Numbered from the stretch's first letter, positions 44,291 to 56,230 are shown. The stretch is 64,000 nucleotides of DNA from Ornithodoros turicata (GCF_037126465.1 NC_088202.1:118682123-118746122); one strand, 5' to 3'. Notes: a model not told the origin generated them from the sequence alone. Numbers and translations: made by a program.

Positions 44291-46235
44291 AGTCACGTGT
44301 AAGGTGCCTTCTCTTATTTACTCGAGTGACGAGTCCCTCCGTTCAGTAAATAGTTAATGCTTTTATCTCTGTCTTGGGGCATTGTTGCTCGTAGTTGCCG
44401 CTGCGTATCGTCGTCATCACCCTCCATTCACGTGCAACGGAAAGAAACTATAAACAAACAGTATTTGACAGTGTCACACATCCCCTAACGAATGGCCGGC
44501 AATTGAATTGAATTGAAGTGTACGGGTAGTAATATAAACTGAACCCGTCATCCAACCCCTCCTGCCAGCTCTCGAAACAGAAAGCTACAAAGTAGTTAGC
44601 TACTATAGCTACTAAAGCTATTATAGCACGGCCCGTCCTTCCTCACGCACACGACAAGCCAGGGCTGCTGCACGGCAAGATCATTACATGTGTGTTATAA
44701 CAAAACTGTCAGACACTGGATGAGCAGCCTACGGGTACAAATTCGCTGCGTTTCTTGTTAGCTCCGCTCCTGTAACTACCTTATGTGTAGCGCTTATTGC
44801 GCAGCGTTCATCTCCTCTTATTGTGTGCTGTCAGGTAAAAGCCATTTGATGTTGAACAGAACGAAATCAACTCGGCGCAATGCAATCACTGAGGCGGCGC
44901 CGCTAGCTTAGCATCGCTCCCACTTACGTCTGCAAATCCCTGATAAAATTTACTCTCCTTGGCACCCTGCCTATAAAATTGCGCGTGCCTTTATAGCGTG
45001 CGCGGTATGGTCGCATTTTAGGGCAAAGAAACTCTAATGGAACATGGGATTGAGTAATGCCGGTGAAAGTGCAAAGTAAATGTTGAGCCGCACTTACCAA
45101 AGCGGCGAGAGTTCACTAGCCTCTGATGGGATGACTAGCCTGGGATGGATGTGTGCTTCGAGAAATAGCGTAGGGGTCCGGCCGCAGAGGTATGTCAGCT
45201 GCTACTCCTAAAGCAAATGTCAAATAAATATGCGTTTCCGTGAAAAGCTATTATGCGGATCATCGCACAACCTCGAATTCGTTGTAGGGTGAGAGGTCGG
45301 TGGGTCAGCGGGGGTGCGGCATATCCGCCAGACCAAATGTGTAACTTGTTTTACTAGCCTATACTTATTTTATTACTTATTATTAGTTATTTTACTAGCC
45401 TATAGCTATTTACGGGCTTAGTACGACAGTGTCCATAGTAACCACACAGTTAACACGTAACAATACAGATCTTTATTCAGAGCTTAATTGATTAATAATG
45501 ACCCATTCATCATCCCACCATAAAGTTGTTGTTGTTGCTAAACCTCTACGACCCTTTGCTGTTGACTCTGCATCATTGTCACGTAAAAAAAGGGGGAGAC
45601 ACAAGTAGGGAGCGCCACAATACGTCTTACGAACCCATAGAGAAGAATTGAACTACTTTGTACAAAAGAAATATGTGACACTTATTGTCGGATCTTATTA
45701 TAAAGTAGAACATAATTTGAATGTTATAGTAACGTTCCTAGTTTAGTAGTAGCCACATACCAGGTGAACTTAGAGCTCTGTTACGATATATGGCGAATCA
45801 GGTATGCGTACGATACAGGGTGCTTTAAAAGAGAACGAAAGTGTACATGAAATAAAAGCTGGAAAACGCGAAAATAGAGTAACTCAGAGAAGAATCGTGC
45901 ACTTTTATACCTCGTACACAGCTTCTTGTTCTTTTTTTTTTTTTTTTTCAAAGCGGTCAAGGTGAATGAAACGTAGGCGATCACCAACTGTCATTCCTTA
46001 TCCATAGAGGGGTCATCTGTGTGACACTCTAAAGTGTTTCACCCGTCACCAGCTTACAGGCGTCCATTAGTTTGTTCATAACGTCTCTGCGTATCGCAAA
46101 TACGTACCTCAGGTGTTCTGCCGCATTATGAGACATGTAGATTGATCGATAGCTGGAGGATCCGAACTAGACGAGGAGCAGGAGGAGGAGTACAGCTACA
46201 AAGACGTGTTACGTAATCGAGCTACGGTGAATACG
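44291..46235. other. No gene recognised
   Basis: T18 near 45930-45948 and a gttgttgttg run near 45528. No RNA or domain was identified. Confidence 0.4.
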
Positions 46236-46239
46236 CTAT

Positions 46240-46430
46240 GAAAGTTGGTCAGTCTTTCGCGCAGTACCTCAGGTATTTCCCTTTCCCCTCGTGCACGTAG
46301 AACTGCCTCATTCGATCGGCAGCCGGCACCGGGATTTGAACCTGGGTACCTCCCAGTCATGCGCAGAGACATATGTCGTAGCCTATTGACGCGCGAATCC
46401 ACTTTGTCCACACTGCCCAGATGACACGGC
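46240..46430 (-). mobile_element. tRNA-derived SINE, diverged
   Basis: On the minus strand, tgggaggtacccaGGTTCAAATCCCgg near 46328-46360 is a B box in the same context as the SINE at 47588 (gggaggtacccgggttcgaa). The rest of the body is replaced by another 3' sequence (gaggggaaagggaaatacct). It is probably a different SINE family with a related head. Confidence 0.6.
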
Positions 46431-47440
46431 CCATGAACTGCGCCAAGCAGTGCTGAAGATTTTGACGACTTTCCATGCACGTATTGTAACATCAGAATTT
46501 TGTTTTCTGAACAACCCCACATAAAAGTACACGCATCCTCCCGCTTTTTATGCTGCGCTTTTTTTTTCTTGAGCCTTAACAGTAAAAACAAAATACCTTA
46601 GAAACGGAGTTCCTAATAAACGATGTGTACTATTTTCTCGTGAAGAGCTCGTTGAACCAGTATCTCCATACACAATATTGTGCTGTACCTTGCATTTAAC
46701 CACGTTATATCATTGCTGTGCTCGTAGATAATTATCCGAATCTCTATACGCCGCTCTCTAAAGAATACGTGGGAGCACAATCGAAGGCAAAAATTCAAGA
46801 CAATAGATCCAGACTCGACGTTAACGAATAGGTGCTGAACGAGCAGGATATTGTGGGTTTCTCGAGCCGTCGCTTTTCAGCGCCATTTTCTCATTCCTAG
46901 TACAGGTCTTAAATTTATTATATACGGATAAATGAACTATTTTCTAGTATTCGTGGTGTCGTTTTGTGTTTTGTCTGTTTGTCTGTACCGCAAACTCAGG
47001 GACATGCCGCCAACGTCATGTATACACCAGCTCGCATGCATTTTACTTATATGTTCAACGCGGCTTCATTATTCGGCGAACGCGACGTTATAGTGGCTGA
47101 CATGCCGTCAGTGTGCAAAGTCATGGGACAATAAGAACGCAAAATCGGGATCATGGTTCTTTATGAAGTAGTGGCGAAAGAACCGTTGTGTAAGCTGCTG
47201 TTCTGAGGCTGTGTATGTTTGTTCAGTGGCATCTTCTGCATCCTGCTTTCTCAATCAGAAGAGCCGACATTGCCTCTTTTATGAACTGAAGCAAGTATCG
47301 ACGACCTAGGTTACACGTTCAAGCCCGACAGAAACAATGAGCAGTTTGGCTTGTCACTGGACAGGCGTCTTAGTTTAGCTGAATTGGTAAGAGCCCTGGG
47401 GGCTTGATCGTTTCACACGTTCAACTTAACGGCACGAGAC
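46431..47440. other. No gene recognised; half tRNA-like A-box word near 47370
   Basis: At 47368-47395 cttagtttagctgaattggt followed by aagagc resembles a D-arm and A box, but no B box or cloverleaf follows. Confidence 0.35.
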
Positions 47441-48000
47441 AGCTGAACGAGTCGTTCAGGCTAACGAAACGAACAATTTTATGCTTTGCGTGGTCACAAT
47501 CTGTGCTCCTCGTGAAGCTACTTCATTGTGGTTATTTTGCACGTTGCGAGCGCTCATGTGTTGTGATGTCACCGCCCTGAACGAAGAGCAGGTGGTGGTG
47601 GTGATGGTGATAGGGCTTGCCGTTGTCGGCCTCACGTATGTGGGCAACGACTCACGCCCTGAGGGAATGTGCGTCCTGGGCCGACTTCTATGGGAACTGT
47701 GCCGACATATGTCTGAAAGCGTCTGAGGAAAACCCAGGAAAAACCCCAGACAGCACAGCCGGCACCGGGATTCGAACCCGGGTACCTCCCAGTCTCGACG
47801 TGAGATGGCCAGCACGCTAACCACTGAGCCACGGGAGCTGGTGAACGAAGACCATGCTGGCAGCGAGGCTGCATCTTCTCTGACCAATAGGACTGCTTCA
47901 TTTGTTCCGATAGCTCGCATTCTCGTGCTCTCATACATGCTAATTGCGTTCCAATAGTTCCAATGTTCGTTCCCAGGCTCGTTCGTCATCTTCTTTTATC
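47440..48000. repeat. Duplicated segment, copy 1
   Basis: Flanks of the SINE at 47588 (ctgtgctcctcgtgaagcta, gatgtcaccgccctgaacga, gcgaggctgcatcttctctg) recur with about 15-25% differences at 48890-49330. The two lie about 1.45 kb apart. A second short pair, ttacaaaacctatctggccc at 48393 and ttacaagatctgtctcgtcc at 48782, lies between them. Confidence 0.6.
47578..47851 (-). mobile_element. Full-length tRNA-derived SINE with 10-bp target-site duplication
   Basis: This is the most complete SINE of the window. On the minus strand, head agctcccgtggctcagtggt (A box), B box GGGTTCGAATCCC near 47775, body tgctgtctggggtttttcct and gggttttcctcagacgcttt, then tcggcacagttcccat and gtcggcccaggacgcacatt. 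The tail is gccgacaacggcaagcc and a CAC-rich end. TGAACGAAGA lies at 47578-47587 and 47842-47851. Transcription would be by RNA polymerase III from the internal boxes. Confidence 0.92.
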
Positions 48001-48889
48001 TTCCCGTCTCAATATATGGTTCGCTAGTCGTGTGAAAATAATTAACAAACATGTACATCACTGTAAGGATAATCATCGAGCAATACGCAAAAAATTGTAA
48101 ATCATTTTCCTACCCTGACGATGGTGTCGGGTGAGAATGGTCTTAAGTATGATACGAAAACTACTGTGTGCTGAGTTCTAGGGCACGTGGGAGTCCGAGA
48201 CCGAGAAAGGAAAGACGTAGTGGTACCAGAAGTATCGAAAAAAGAGTAGGAGGCTGCTCGTTCTCCTTAACGTGTACACTTATTTCATTAACTTTATGTA
48301 ACTTTTTCCTTCAAGCATGGAAGTACAACGCGCAGCCTTACAGTCAGGCTTCATAAACAGTGCGAACAGCATTTCTTCCCGGACGGAACAACTTTACAAA
48401 ACCTATCTGGCCCAGTTGAAAGGCATCCTGACGTCTAAAATAAAATAACTTCGCAGTGCAACAGTTTTCTAGTGAGCTTGAACAGAACGTCAGTGAACTG
48501 TTTTAATTCCATGTTAGCACCGCGAAGCAAGAGAAGGTTATGAAACTATTCAAGACAATCGACCTCTGAAAATCCACAGAATCCTTTGCTCTTCCTTTCA
48601 TTGCTACATCAATACTATAACCGTAATGTACTATTAAAGAGAACAATTCGAACACTACTATATGCATCTATTTTGCCTTCGTTGTTCATCACAACACCCG
48701 TAGCTATCAAGACGGAGTGAAGTACACGGTCACAAGTCCTCACAACGGCGCGGAGAGCCTTTCTTGGCGGACGGAAGAACTTTACAAGATCTGTCTCGTC
48801 CAGTTGAAAGGCATCCTGACGCCATCACGTCCATGGGGCACGGTTAGCTGATTGTGTGATCGCCCAAGCGAAGAATCCCTCCGCCATCT

Positions 48890-49330
48890 TTCTTGGGCAG
48901 CTTCAACGACAGCGAGTCGTTACGAATAACGAAACGACGAAACTTATCGACGCCCTGCTGTGGCACAATCTCTGCTCCTCGCTTAGCTTCTTCGTTGTGG
49001 CTGTCGTGCTCGTAACGAGCTGTTACGTGTTGGGATGTCACCGCCCTGAACGAACTACAGGTGGTGGTGGTGGTGGTGATAGGGCTTGCCGGTGGCGGCC
49101 TCACGTATGTGGGCAACGTCACGACTCACGCCCTGGGGGAATGTGCGTCCTGGGCCGACTTCTAAGGGAACTGTGCAGACATATGTCGGCACAGTTCCCT
49201 GAACGAACTGCAACTGCCAACGAGCCTGCAATCTTGTCGACCAATGAGGTTTTTTAATTTTGTTTGGATAGCTGGCATGGTTTGTCTATGGCTTGTCGTT
49301 GTCACTTCTTCGTCTTCTTTCTCGCCTTCA
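48890..49330. repeat. Duplicated segment, copy 2
   Basis: The counterpart of 47440-48000, with a shortened SINE at the same nucleotide position. Confidence 0.6.
49047..49209 (-). mobile_element. SINE copy, 5'-truncated and folded back, 10-bp duplication
   Basis: TGAACGAACT at 49047-49056 and 49200-49209 flanks 49057-49199. The body matches the 3' half of the SINE at 47588. Its 5' end is replaced by an inverted repeat of itself: agggaactgtgcagacatat then gtcggcacagttccct. Confidence 0.75.
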
Positions 49331-49509
49331 TCTGCATCTTCTCGAGAATATCTCACAGCCCTCATGTAACCACTGGTGTAAATACGATGAAAGGGGGAGC
49401 ATGTCATTTTGTACACAGTCGTGGAGCAATACACGTTCGTTTCTGCAGAAATTCCATTTCTGCAAATCTCCAAATGAAGGTGTTTCATATCCTAACGAGT
49501 GGGTAGACC

Positions 49510-49813
49510 CACTTCTTAGGCAAACGATCTAATTCGATCGTAACTGGACCGAGAGATTACGCCCCTGTCACTTTAACGAAAAGAGCGCGTCATACACAAT
49601 GTGCTCGAGCTCCCGAGTGCCTCGCGCCTCGTTAGATCATGAGCCTTGTAGGCGATGAAGCCTGTGAGCACGTGAACACATTCGTTAGGCAGACGACACC
49701 GTCGGTCCTTACGCGAGCAAGAGATTACGCCTTTGTCCCGTTAACGAAAAAAGCGCGTCACGCGAAACGCGTCACGTGTTCGTGTTATCGAGAGCTCCGC
49801 CCCTCGTTAGCTC
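49510..49813. repeat. Tandem dimer, period ~172 bp
   Basis: agagattacgcccctgtcac, ttaacgaaaagagcgcgtca and cgcgcctcgttag in 49550-49637 recur as agagattacgcctttgtccc, ttaacgaaaaaagcgcgtca and cgcccctcgttag in 49721-49808. The second unit runs directly into the tRNA-like sequence. Confidence 0.6.
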
Positions 49814-49814
49814 G

Positions 49815-49895
49815 CGAACGATGGAACTGATTAAGCCCCCTGGTCTGGTAACCCAGAAGATGTGGGTTCGAGTCCTACAGCTGGCTAACCTTTTC
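49815..49895 (+). mobile_element. tRNA-Thr-like sequence, probably a SINE head or tRNA pseudogene
   Basis: cctggtCTGGTAAcccagaagatgtg GGTTCGAGTCC tacag matches the anticodon arm, variable loop and T arm of a tRNA. The loop CT-GGT-AA would place GGT at the anticodon (threonine). One pair of the anticodon stem is mismatched, and the D arm and acceptor stem are not convincing, so I do not call a functional tRNA. Confidence 0.45.
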
Positions 49896-49904
49896 AGTGA
49901 CTTC

Positions 49905-51425
49905 CTTCTTTCACCTTCTTTCGGCAATTTGGCGTCAAGGTGCACGTACTTAGGCACCTTGGTTTCTGGTATAAAAGTTGAGCAGTATGCGTTGCGTGCT
50001 CAGATTTCCGCGCATACTAAAGACAACCCCTATAATTATACTCTACTTCCGCTTAAGCTCTAATTATGCTCTACTTCCGCTTCTAACGTCTACAAAGCAA
50101 CGACACTCTCTTTTATTGTTTGTGAGAATCTCAGACTCAGACAGTCAGACTTGCGTCATGTCAATAGTTGCCTCCTTATAAATCCTGAAGGGAAGTCACC
50201 TTGCTTTTCTTAGCCCCGGTACACACTTGCTCGACCTCGATAGTCGTATCAGGTTACATTGTCTACTTTGTTTCTTTTTCTTCGGAGGCTTTGTCGCGAT
50301 TATATGTTTGTAGTCGGGTAACTATGACGACCATATTATAAGGTACTTATGCTTTCTAAGGCGCCGATGCTGTTATGTGCACTTACAAATAAGACAAATA
50401 CTTTCCCACTCCAAATTTGCGTCGTAAAATCCAGGCCGATAGGGAGGACACTGGATACGTGACTCCCTAGTGCCCTCGTGTCGTGCGTTATGGTTGACAG
50501 CCTTTGGAAGCATTAGAGGTGGGCTTCTGGCGAAGAGCAAGTAAATGGCCTCGTTAGACCAGTGAAACCCATCGTGTGACGCTGGTTACGGTTTCGTTTT
50601 GCGCGAAAAAAATGGGTGGTGGCTACAGTACGAGCCACGTATAACTCAAGGACTGGGAAAGGATGAGGTGAAACGGTTCTTCAAGCTTTCCGTTACTCCT
50701 AGTAATAACGCAATCGAAGGAATATATTTACACGTAGTCAGCATGCCCTTGTGGTTTTCTTCGTCTTCTGTTTCTTATTTTCCTCGGTTTTATTCTGTAT
50801 ATGGTGTAGCGGCTGTATGACATGGCGGCTATATGCTGCATGGTGCTCTAAGATTATTCAACATTTTAAAATAAAACTGGATATCTGCGCTTCAGCAAGC
50901 AGCACACCCTATGATCGGAAAGAAGTTACCGTCAACTGTCTTCTTTCTTGACACCTCATTTGCTGCCAGGTACCGAAAACGTGTCGCCTCACTGTGTCTC
51001 CCGAAAGCCCCTTCCTTACCTCGCACTTTCTAACTTCCGCGGCATGTCACCTGCGGAACGTTTGGATTTCAAAAAAGACAGTTATTATTCCTCATGTATT
51101 ATAATATGCCAATTACGGCTAGAGTACACTGCAGAAACAGCGGTTCCATTCCTGTCAGTCTTGTCTTCCCGCAACCAAAAAGTATCTCTGGAAAAAGAGG
51201 GAAAATCTCAATCCACCTTTCAAACCTGTCGAAAATGTCGGGGGGTCTTTTGGTTACCTCCGAATATTTGCTCGTGGACGTTCACACGCAAGTGAAGACC
51301 ATGCCCCTCATATTCTAGAGTCGCTTTTCCGTTCCTTATTCTCCAGCACGGGAGAATATCCAGTGAATGCATTTTCGACGGCAATAGTTCCACCGAATTT
51401 ATTTATAAAATAATGTAATATGAAA
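49905..51425. other. No gene recognised
   Basis: Tandem-like ctctacttccgctt lies near 50040 and 50066. Otherwise nothing is identified. Confidence 0.35.
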
Positions 51426-51426
51426 T

Positions 51427-51500
51427 GTTTATTTGAACGAGAAACTTCGTGCACCTGAAGAAGTGCGGCCCCTTGCATGAAAGCTCTCGTTCAAATAAAC
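51427..51500. repeat. Small palindrome with hammerhead-like order of motifs
   Basis: GTTTATTTGAACGAG at 51427 faces CTCGTTCAAATAAAC ending at 51500. Between them, CTGAAGA (51455-51461; canonical CTGATGA), a short GTGC/GCAT hairpin and GAAAGC (51479-51484) occur in hammerhead order. It is probably a Penelope-like 3'-end remnant. Confidence 0.5.
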
Positions 51501-51504
51501 CTTA

Positions 51505-53228
51505 GTTGGTCCTAACTGTTTTCATGTTACGTTTGTGATTCCCTCATCGCGGGCTCCTTGACAGAGTTTTCTTTTCTTTTTCCATGTCAGTGTATAAAAT
51601 AATGCATAAAAATGCTGCGCGGCAAGCATACAGCTTTTCCCCTTTTATACATTGTGTTGTCTAGAGCGCGAAATAAACTGATTGAGACTTCACAATATAT
51701 GTTTCTAGCAATTTCACGTGTCGCGTTGATTGATTGAATAAGAAAATGTGGAGATGTTAGTGGAGATGCAGGCGACTTCTGCTCATTCATCATCAATGCA
51801 CGTCTCACAAGTACCTCACCCCTGTGGCACCATTAAGAAAGCTTTGTGGTAAATTTAATTATGTGCCGTTCAGTAACGCTGTAATGTGTACTGTGAGACA
51901 TAAATATTTCATCGAACGCTGAACACGAACAAAATATGTTGTCTGTGCCTCTTCACTCCAGTCTCGAGAAATAATGCAACTGATACGGTTCCAATGATGG
52001 AAATAGCCATTGTCCTTTCTTGTGCTTCTGCATCTGTCCTTCCTTCAGCTCTCCAATGGCATTAGGACAAGTTTCAATACATCTTCGACTCACCAATAAA
52101 TCTCCGTCTAAGGTTTCTCGAAGCATAGCTGTCCTCAATGCCGCTACTCCCACGATGTCCCGTGGTAATTCCCTCCAACTTGTTTTAGATTTCACCCCCA
52201 ACTTCAATAAAAATGTTCCCGCAAAAAAAGCGCACCCACAAGTGTTTGTGTTGGCGTAATGCTTGTGTTCAGCATTTTTCTTCACGATCTCCTTCCCCTT
52301 CGATAGCACCCTGTCGGCATTCGGAAGGTTTTGAGACCGTGTTTCCATTGTTCTCCCTTACATCTGCCGCCAAACCATGTTTGTCGCGACCGGTGGATCG
52401 TTACAATGAAATTGACAATTTTCACTGCAAAAGGGGAAAACTTTCAGTTGAAAGAGGGGGCTCCTTTGTCACTTAGAAAGGTCAATACTTCGCATACACG
52501 CCGGTACTTCAGGTTGTTCAATGCAGGGCTTCAAATATTATTTCGTGCCCATTGATTGCTTGCTGTATTGCTTTGCCCGCGTTGTATGGCCAGAATACTT
52601 TGTCTTTCCTTGATAATTCAGCATTATGACTACACCTAAACAAAGTCGACTCTTACATACTGTTCTTCTAAATCACTGGTTTCCAAATCATGTTGTCAAA
52701 CCATCGCTGCAAGTGGCCTACGGTGGCTAGAGTCACCCAAAACACAAAAATTGACATTTCATATTGTTACGCAGCCCATCAACAAACAGTGTTAGTATTT
52801 GAAGCTCATTTATTTATTTATTTTGTTTCCGTGAATTTCATATTTTAGAGCACGTAGAAATCTGTGTGAAATGTTACGGTGACGTTGCTTGTTATTGCGA
52901 ATGATATCACCCGTCAATTTTTCATTATATATAGGATGAAACATGAGCGAAGAAGTCGTATTAGCCACGCGCTGTGCTTAACTGACAAGTTACGACTGTA
53001 GCTTTTGTCTTATTTGTCTCCACGGTCATATACTCGCCACGCCAACACATACACGCCAATTCATCATTCTCCTTATATTTACAACACACAATCTACACTT
53101 CTAGTGACATTGAAAGGGAACCGGCAAGCTTATCCTACAGCATAATCCAGATACAGCATAACCAGGTAATTCCAGCGACTCTATAACAGTGCATTTTCTT
53201 CTTTTTTTGCTATACTCGTAACGATTCC
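51505..53228. other. No gene recognised
   Basis: A minus-strand segment near 52130-52300 (SKTSWRELPRDIVGVAAL) faintly resembles a LINE C-terminus but is too weak to call. Confidence 0.3.
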
Positions 53229-53229
53229 C

Positions 53230-53285
53230 ACTCACGTGTGGCCAGCAACGGCAAGCTTATGTCGACATTACCCCCCCCCCCCCCC
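53230..53285 (+). mobile_element. SINE tail remnant followed by C15 run
   Basis: ctcacgtgtggccagcaacg and gcaagctta resemble the SINE 3' end (cacatacgtgaggccgacaa, cggcaagccctat). The CAC-rich tail appears replaced by C15 at 53271-53285. Confidence 0.45.
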
Positions 53286-53552
53286 GTTTACTGAATACCC
53301 ACATATCTCACTTCGTTAAGACACACATAATAGCCGTGAGCTTCACGTTCAGTCACCGACCATTTGATTTGTGCCGCTCTTAGCACCTCCGGTATTTTAC
53401 GCGGTTTGTGAAAGCCCTTGTGCTGCCATGAAAACCTGACAATCTTGCGATAACCTTACGAATACCCTTGATCACAGCAGATGAATTCTCGCGTTCCATA
53501 TCGCGCGAAAATTTCATCACAGCCTGACACGTCGCCTTAGCTATACATTTGC

Positions 53553-53741
53553 GCAGAGGTATTAGTGAGTTTTAGTATATCGTACGCTGTTGTCTTTGCG
53601 TACGTAAGGGATAGTGTGGTGGGTTTGCGCAATGTGTAAGGCTCTGTTTATCTATTGCGCGTGCGTACAACCACCGACACTATCCCTTACGTACGCAAAA
53701 GTGACAGCGTACGATATACTAAAATTCACTACTACCTTTGC
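53553..53741. mobile_element. MITE with ~75-bp inverted repeats
   Basis: Left arm gcagaggtattagtgagttt, tagtatatcgtacgctgt and gcgtacgtaagggatagtgt. The right arm, read on the minus strand from 53741, has the same words with few changes (gcaaaggtagtagtgaattt). The central loop is about 40 bp. No coding content. No certain target-site duplication. Confidence 0.8.
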
Positions 53742-53744
53742 CCA

Positions 53745-54570
53745 ACGAGCGCACAAATCTACTAAATAAAACGCGTCGCAAGGAACGATGTCCTCTTGAA
53801 AGATCTGCACGTCTGCCGCATCTCACTTCAGCATCAGCAGCTGAGCTGTACGGGATGCATGTGGCATTGTTCATCGTGATGCAGCCGAACACCTCTCGCT
53901 GGTCCATGTACAGTGACTGAAAATGTGGTCTGGAGGCCCTGTCTTCTGAGCTTGTTGCGAGGTCCCTCGACCTTGTGGTGCGAGATGTACAACTCATGCA
54001 AGAGATTGCAGTTACAGCAGGGCATGACAAACAGTACCCATTGGTTCCTGGTCAATGTGGCATCGCATGAAACGAGGCTCCGCATGCTGCTGCGCTCCGA
54101 GCTGCTCACCACGGTCGCGGCCAGCTGAGGCTAATTTGCTTCTACACGAGTGACGCGAGCAATGTTATTTACAAGCTCAGGCAAAAAATGTTCGCCACTT
54201 CCTGGGCGTCTACATCTGCATAGTCTTCGTTGTTATACATGGTTGACCCTAAGCTCCGATTCGAAGTGCCTCAATCCCTCCCTCACCCTGAACGTCCCGT
54301 ATAGAGCTCGCTTGCTGCACAAACTGGGCAAGTGTGCTTCCCCCAACAGCTGTCAATGTGAGGTCATAGAAGGCTCAGAACACATCCTCCTCGATTGATC
54401 AAAATACGCCGAGAGCCACAGGGCCCTAGGCTAGAAGTAAGCTTGGCTCGTCTGGATGCCTGCCCTGTCGACGCTGCGTAAATTTTTGCGTCCATGGCTG
54501 GCACACCGCCAAGCGGTCGCATTGCAGGCTTCGCTGTGCCGTCTTGAGTCAACCATGTTGGTCAATGTTT
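53745..54570 (+). mobile_element. LINE RNase H and C-terminus, degenerate
   Basis: Seen across frames: AELYGMHVALF (Glu of RNase H), WSMYSD (Asp), QYPLVPGQCGIA.NEAPHAA (the W-L-P-G-H-C-G-I-A-G-N-E motif with changes), VDPKLRFEVPQSL, then CEVIEGSEHILLD and the terminal helix. Many stops and shifts. It is the same broad LINE type as 11285-11625. Confidence 0.65.
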
Positions 54571-54874
54571 TATAACGTGTGACTTCTTATACGTTAGGAC
54601 TTGAAGGCTTCACGTTGAGCCTTATGATTGTGACCGACAACTGTGTCACAATGTTGTGACCCACAATGTGTTTGACTCTCTGCTCTGACTGTGGCCCTTG
54701 GTTGGTCGTCTGTCACCGACGGAGCTCTTTCTCGTACCACCGTTCCTTTTAATGCGTCAGCATTAGAGTCCTCGCTACGAAAGAATTGCGACGTAGTCTG
54801 TCTGTAGCCACACCGCGGTGTGCATGCGCGGTGAGTGGAGAGGGAAGGAGAGGGCGAGTGGATAGTTGGTCGCG

Positions 54875-56017
54875 CAGTGTTGCAAAATTTGGGGAAAAGT
54901 GTCTAAATTTAGCGAATTTCGGGGTCTGGCTAGCGACAAAATTTTGCATTTGAGATTAGCGGATTTTTTGGTGACTTTCTGGTACGTTTAGCGACTTTTT
55001 TAGCGACACGGATATTCCTTCATGAAGTCAGGAAGAATCGTGACTTTCCTGTCACATTTCGGCGGACAACAAGCTCTCGCGAAGGACAGTATGTTTCGCC
55101 GGCCCTGACTGCTCAGCATGCTGCTGAGACAGGGGCGGATCCAGGATTTTTCTGAGGGAGGTGGGGAGGTTCTTGCCTTGGAGAGCATCCTATTACGCCA
55201 CCAAGGTCACAAGGTCAATTGAAACTAACGACTGAAATTGAGGGGGGTCAGAAAATCCAGACATCCCCCCTTAAATCCGCCCCTATGCTCAGGGTCAATC
55301 ACATGTGTCACGGAGAGCTCCAGCGCTCCAGCGTGCTCTGTGCAGCGTCCAGTTTCGTTTCTGCTCTTCGCAGCGGTAGTTTCTTTGAGCTGTTTCCAGT
55401 TTACCCTTTTCTGACGTGCCGCGTGGACATGTCTTCGTTTTCCCTTGAACTGAGGGTTTTATCGTTTTTAGAATGGACTCAGACGCATGCGTTTTCCAAA
55501 ATGCCTGCTACGTACGACCAGAAGTAAAGAGCTGGGAGATGCTTCCAACATTCAAGAGATGCGTCTAGTTAAAGACAGCGACACAAGGGCCCAGTGCCTC
55601 TACTGGTAGTGTGAGATTTATGCGAGGCTGTCATAAAGACATAAAGAAGCATAGCAAGTCGAAAAAACATGAGAAGGCATCGTAACCTTTTGCAAGCAAT
55701 AAACAAACCACCACTACATGCTTCCGATGGAAACTCCACAGAAAGTTCTGCAGAGGATGTTCAAGGTTCCGAATTTCATTTACTTTAGTCGTTTTGTTCC
55801 TCTCTTGGCCGTCTAGGACACTCATTCGTTGAAACATCCGGTACGTCTATCACCACATTGTTTCATAACTTGCGACGAACAAAAAGGGCACAATGGTGGC
55901 GGCGACTTTTTTTTAGCGACTTTCAGTTTCAATTTTAGCGACTTTTCGGGATGCCAATAGCGACTTCCTGTGGATGTTGCTACACATTGTTCCTGTGGAT
56001 GAGATTTGTCAACACTG
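54875..56017 (+). mobile_element. hAT element with TTTAGCGAC subterminal repeats, host of a nested MITE
   Basis: The ends are inverted: CAGTGTTGCAAAATT at 54875 and, on the other strand from 56017, CAGTGTTGACAAATC. The subterminal word tagcgac(ttt) is repeated at 54931, 54989, 55002 and, inverted or direct, at 55896-55965. At 55590-55680 pieces like CLYW.CEIYARL and HKDIKKHSKSKKHEKAS resemble a CxxC...HxxxxH zinc finger in two frames, as found at the N-terminus of some hAT transposases. Flanking 8-mers do not match clearly. Confidence 0.65.
55130..55284. mobile_element. Short hAT-type MITE nested in the hAT element
   Basis: CAGGGGCGGATCCAGGATTT at 55130 and an inverted end (atccgcccct at 55275-55284). 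The same terminus is seen at 25855. It has no coding sequence. Confidence 0.65.
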
Positions 56018-56230
56018 GCGACCCGCCACATCGGCAGTGCACCTGTGGCGGTCGACAGGTTCAGACGTGTCTGCGTGGGCGCGCCATGGGTTATGATAGC
56101 TGTGCGGAGGAGCGGCGGCGAAAGAAGGCTGAGGCTGCGAGAGGGCGCCGCCAAGCTGAACCAGAGGAAGTCCGAAAGGCTCGTTTGGCTGCGGATGCTG
56201 TCATGCGTTAGCATTATGTAGGGTCGTGTG

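Noticed and set aside
49815..49895. Functional tRNA-Thr gene
   Set aside because: Anticodon stem mismatch and no acceptable D arm or acceptor stem; kept only as tRNA-like.
52130..52300. Minus-strand resemblance to a LINE C-terminus (WRELPRDIVG)
   Set aside because: Too short, without supporting neighbouring domains.
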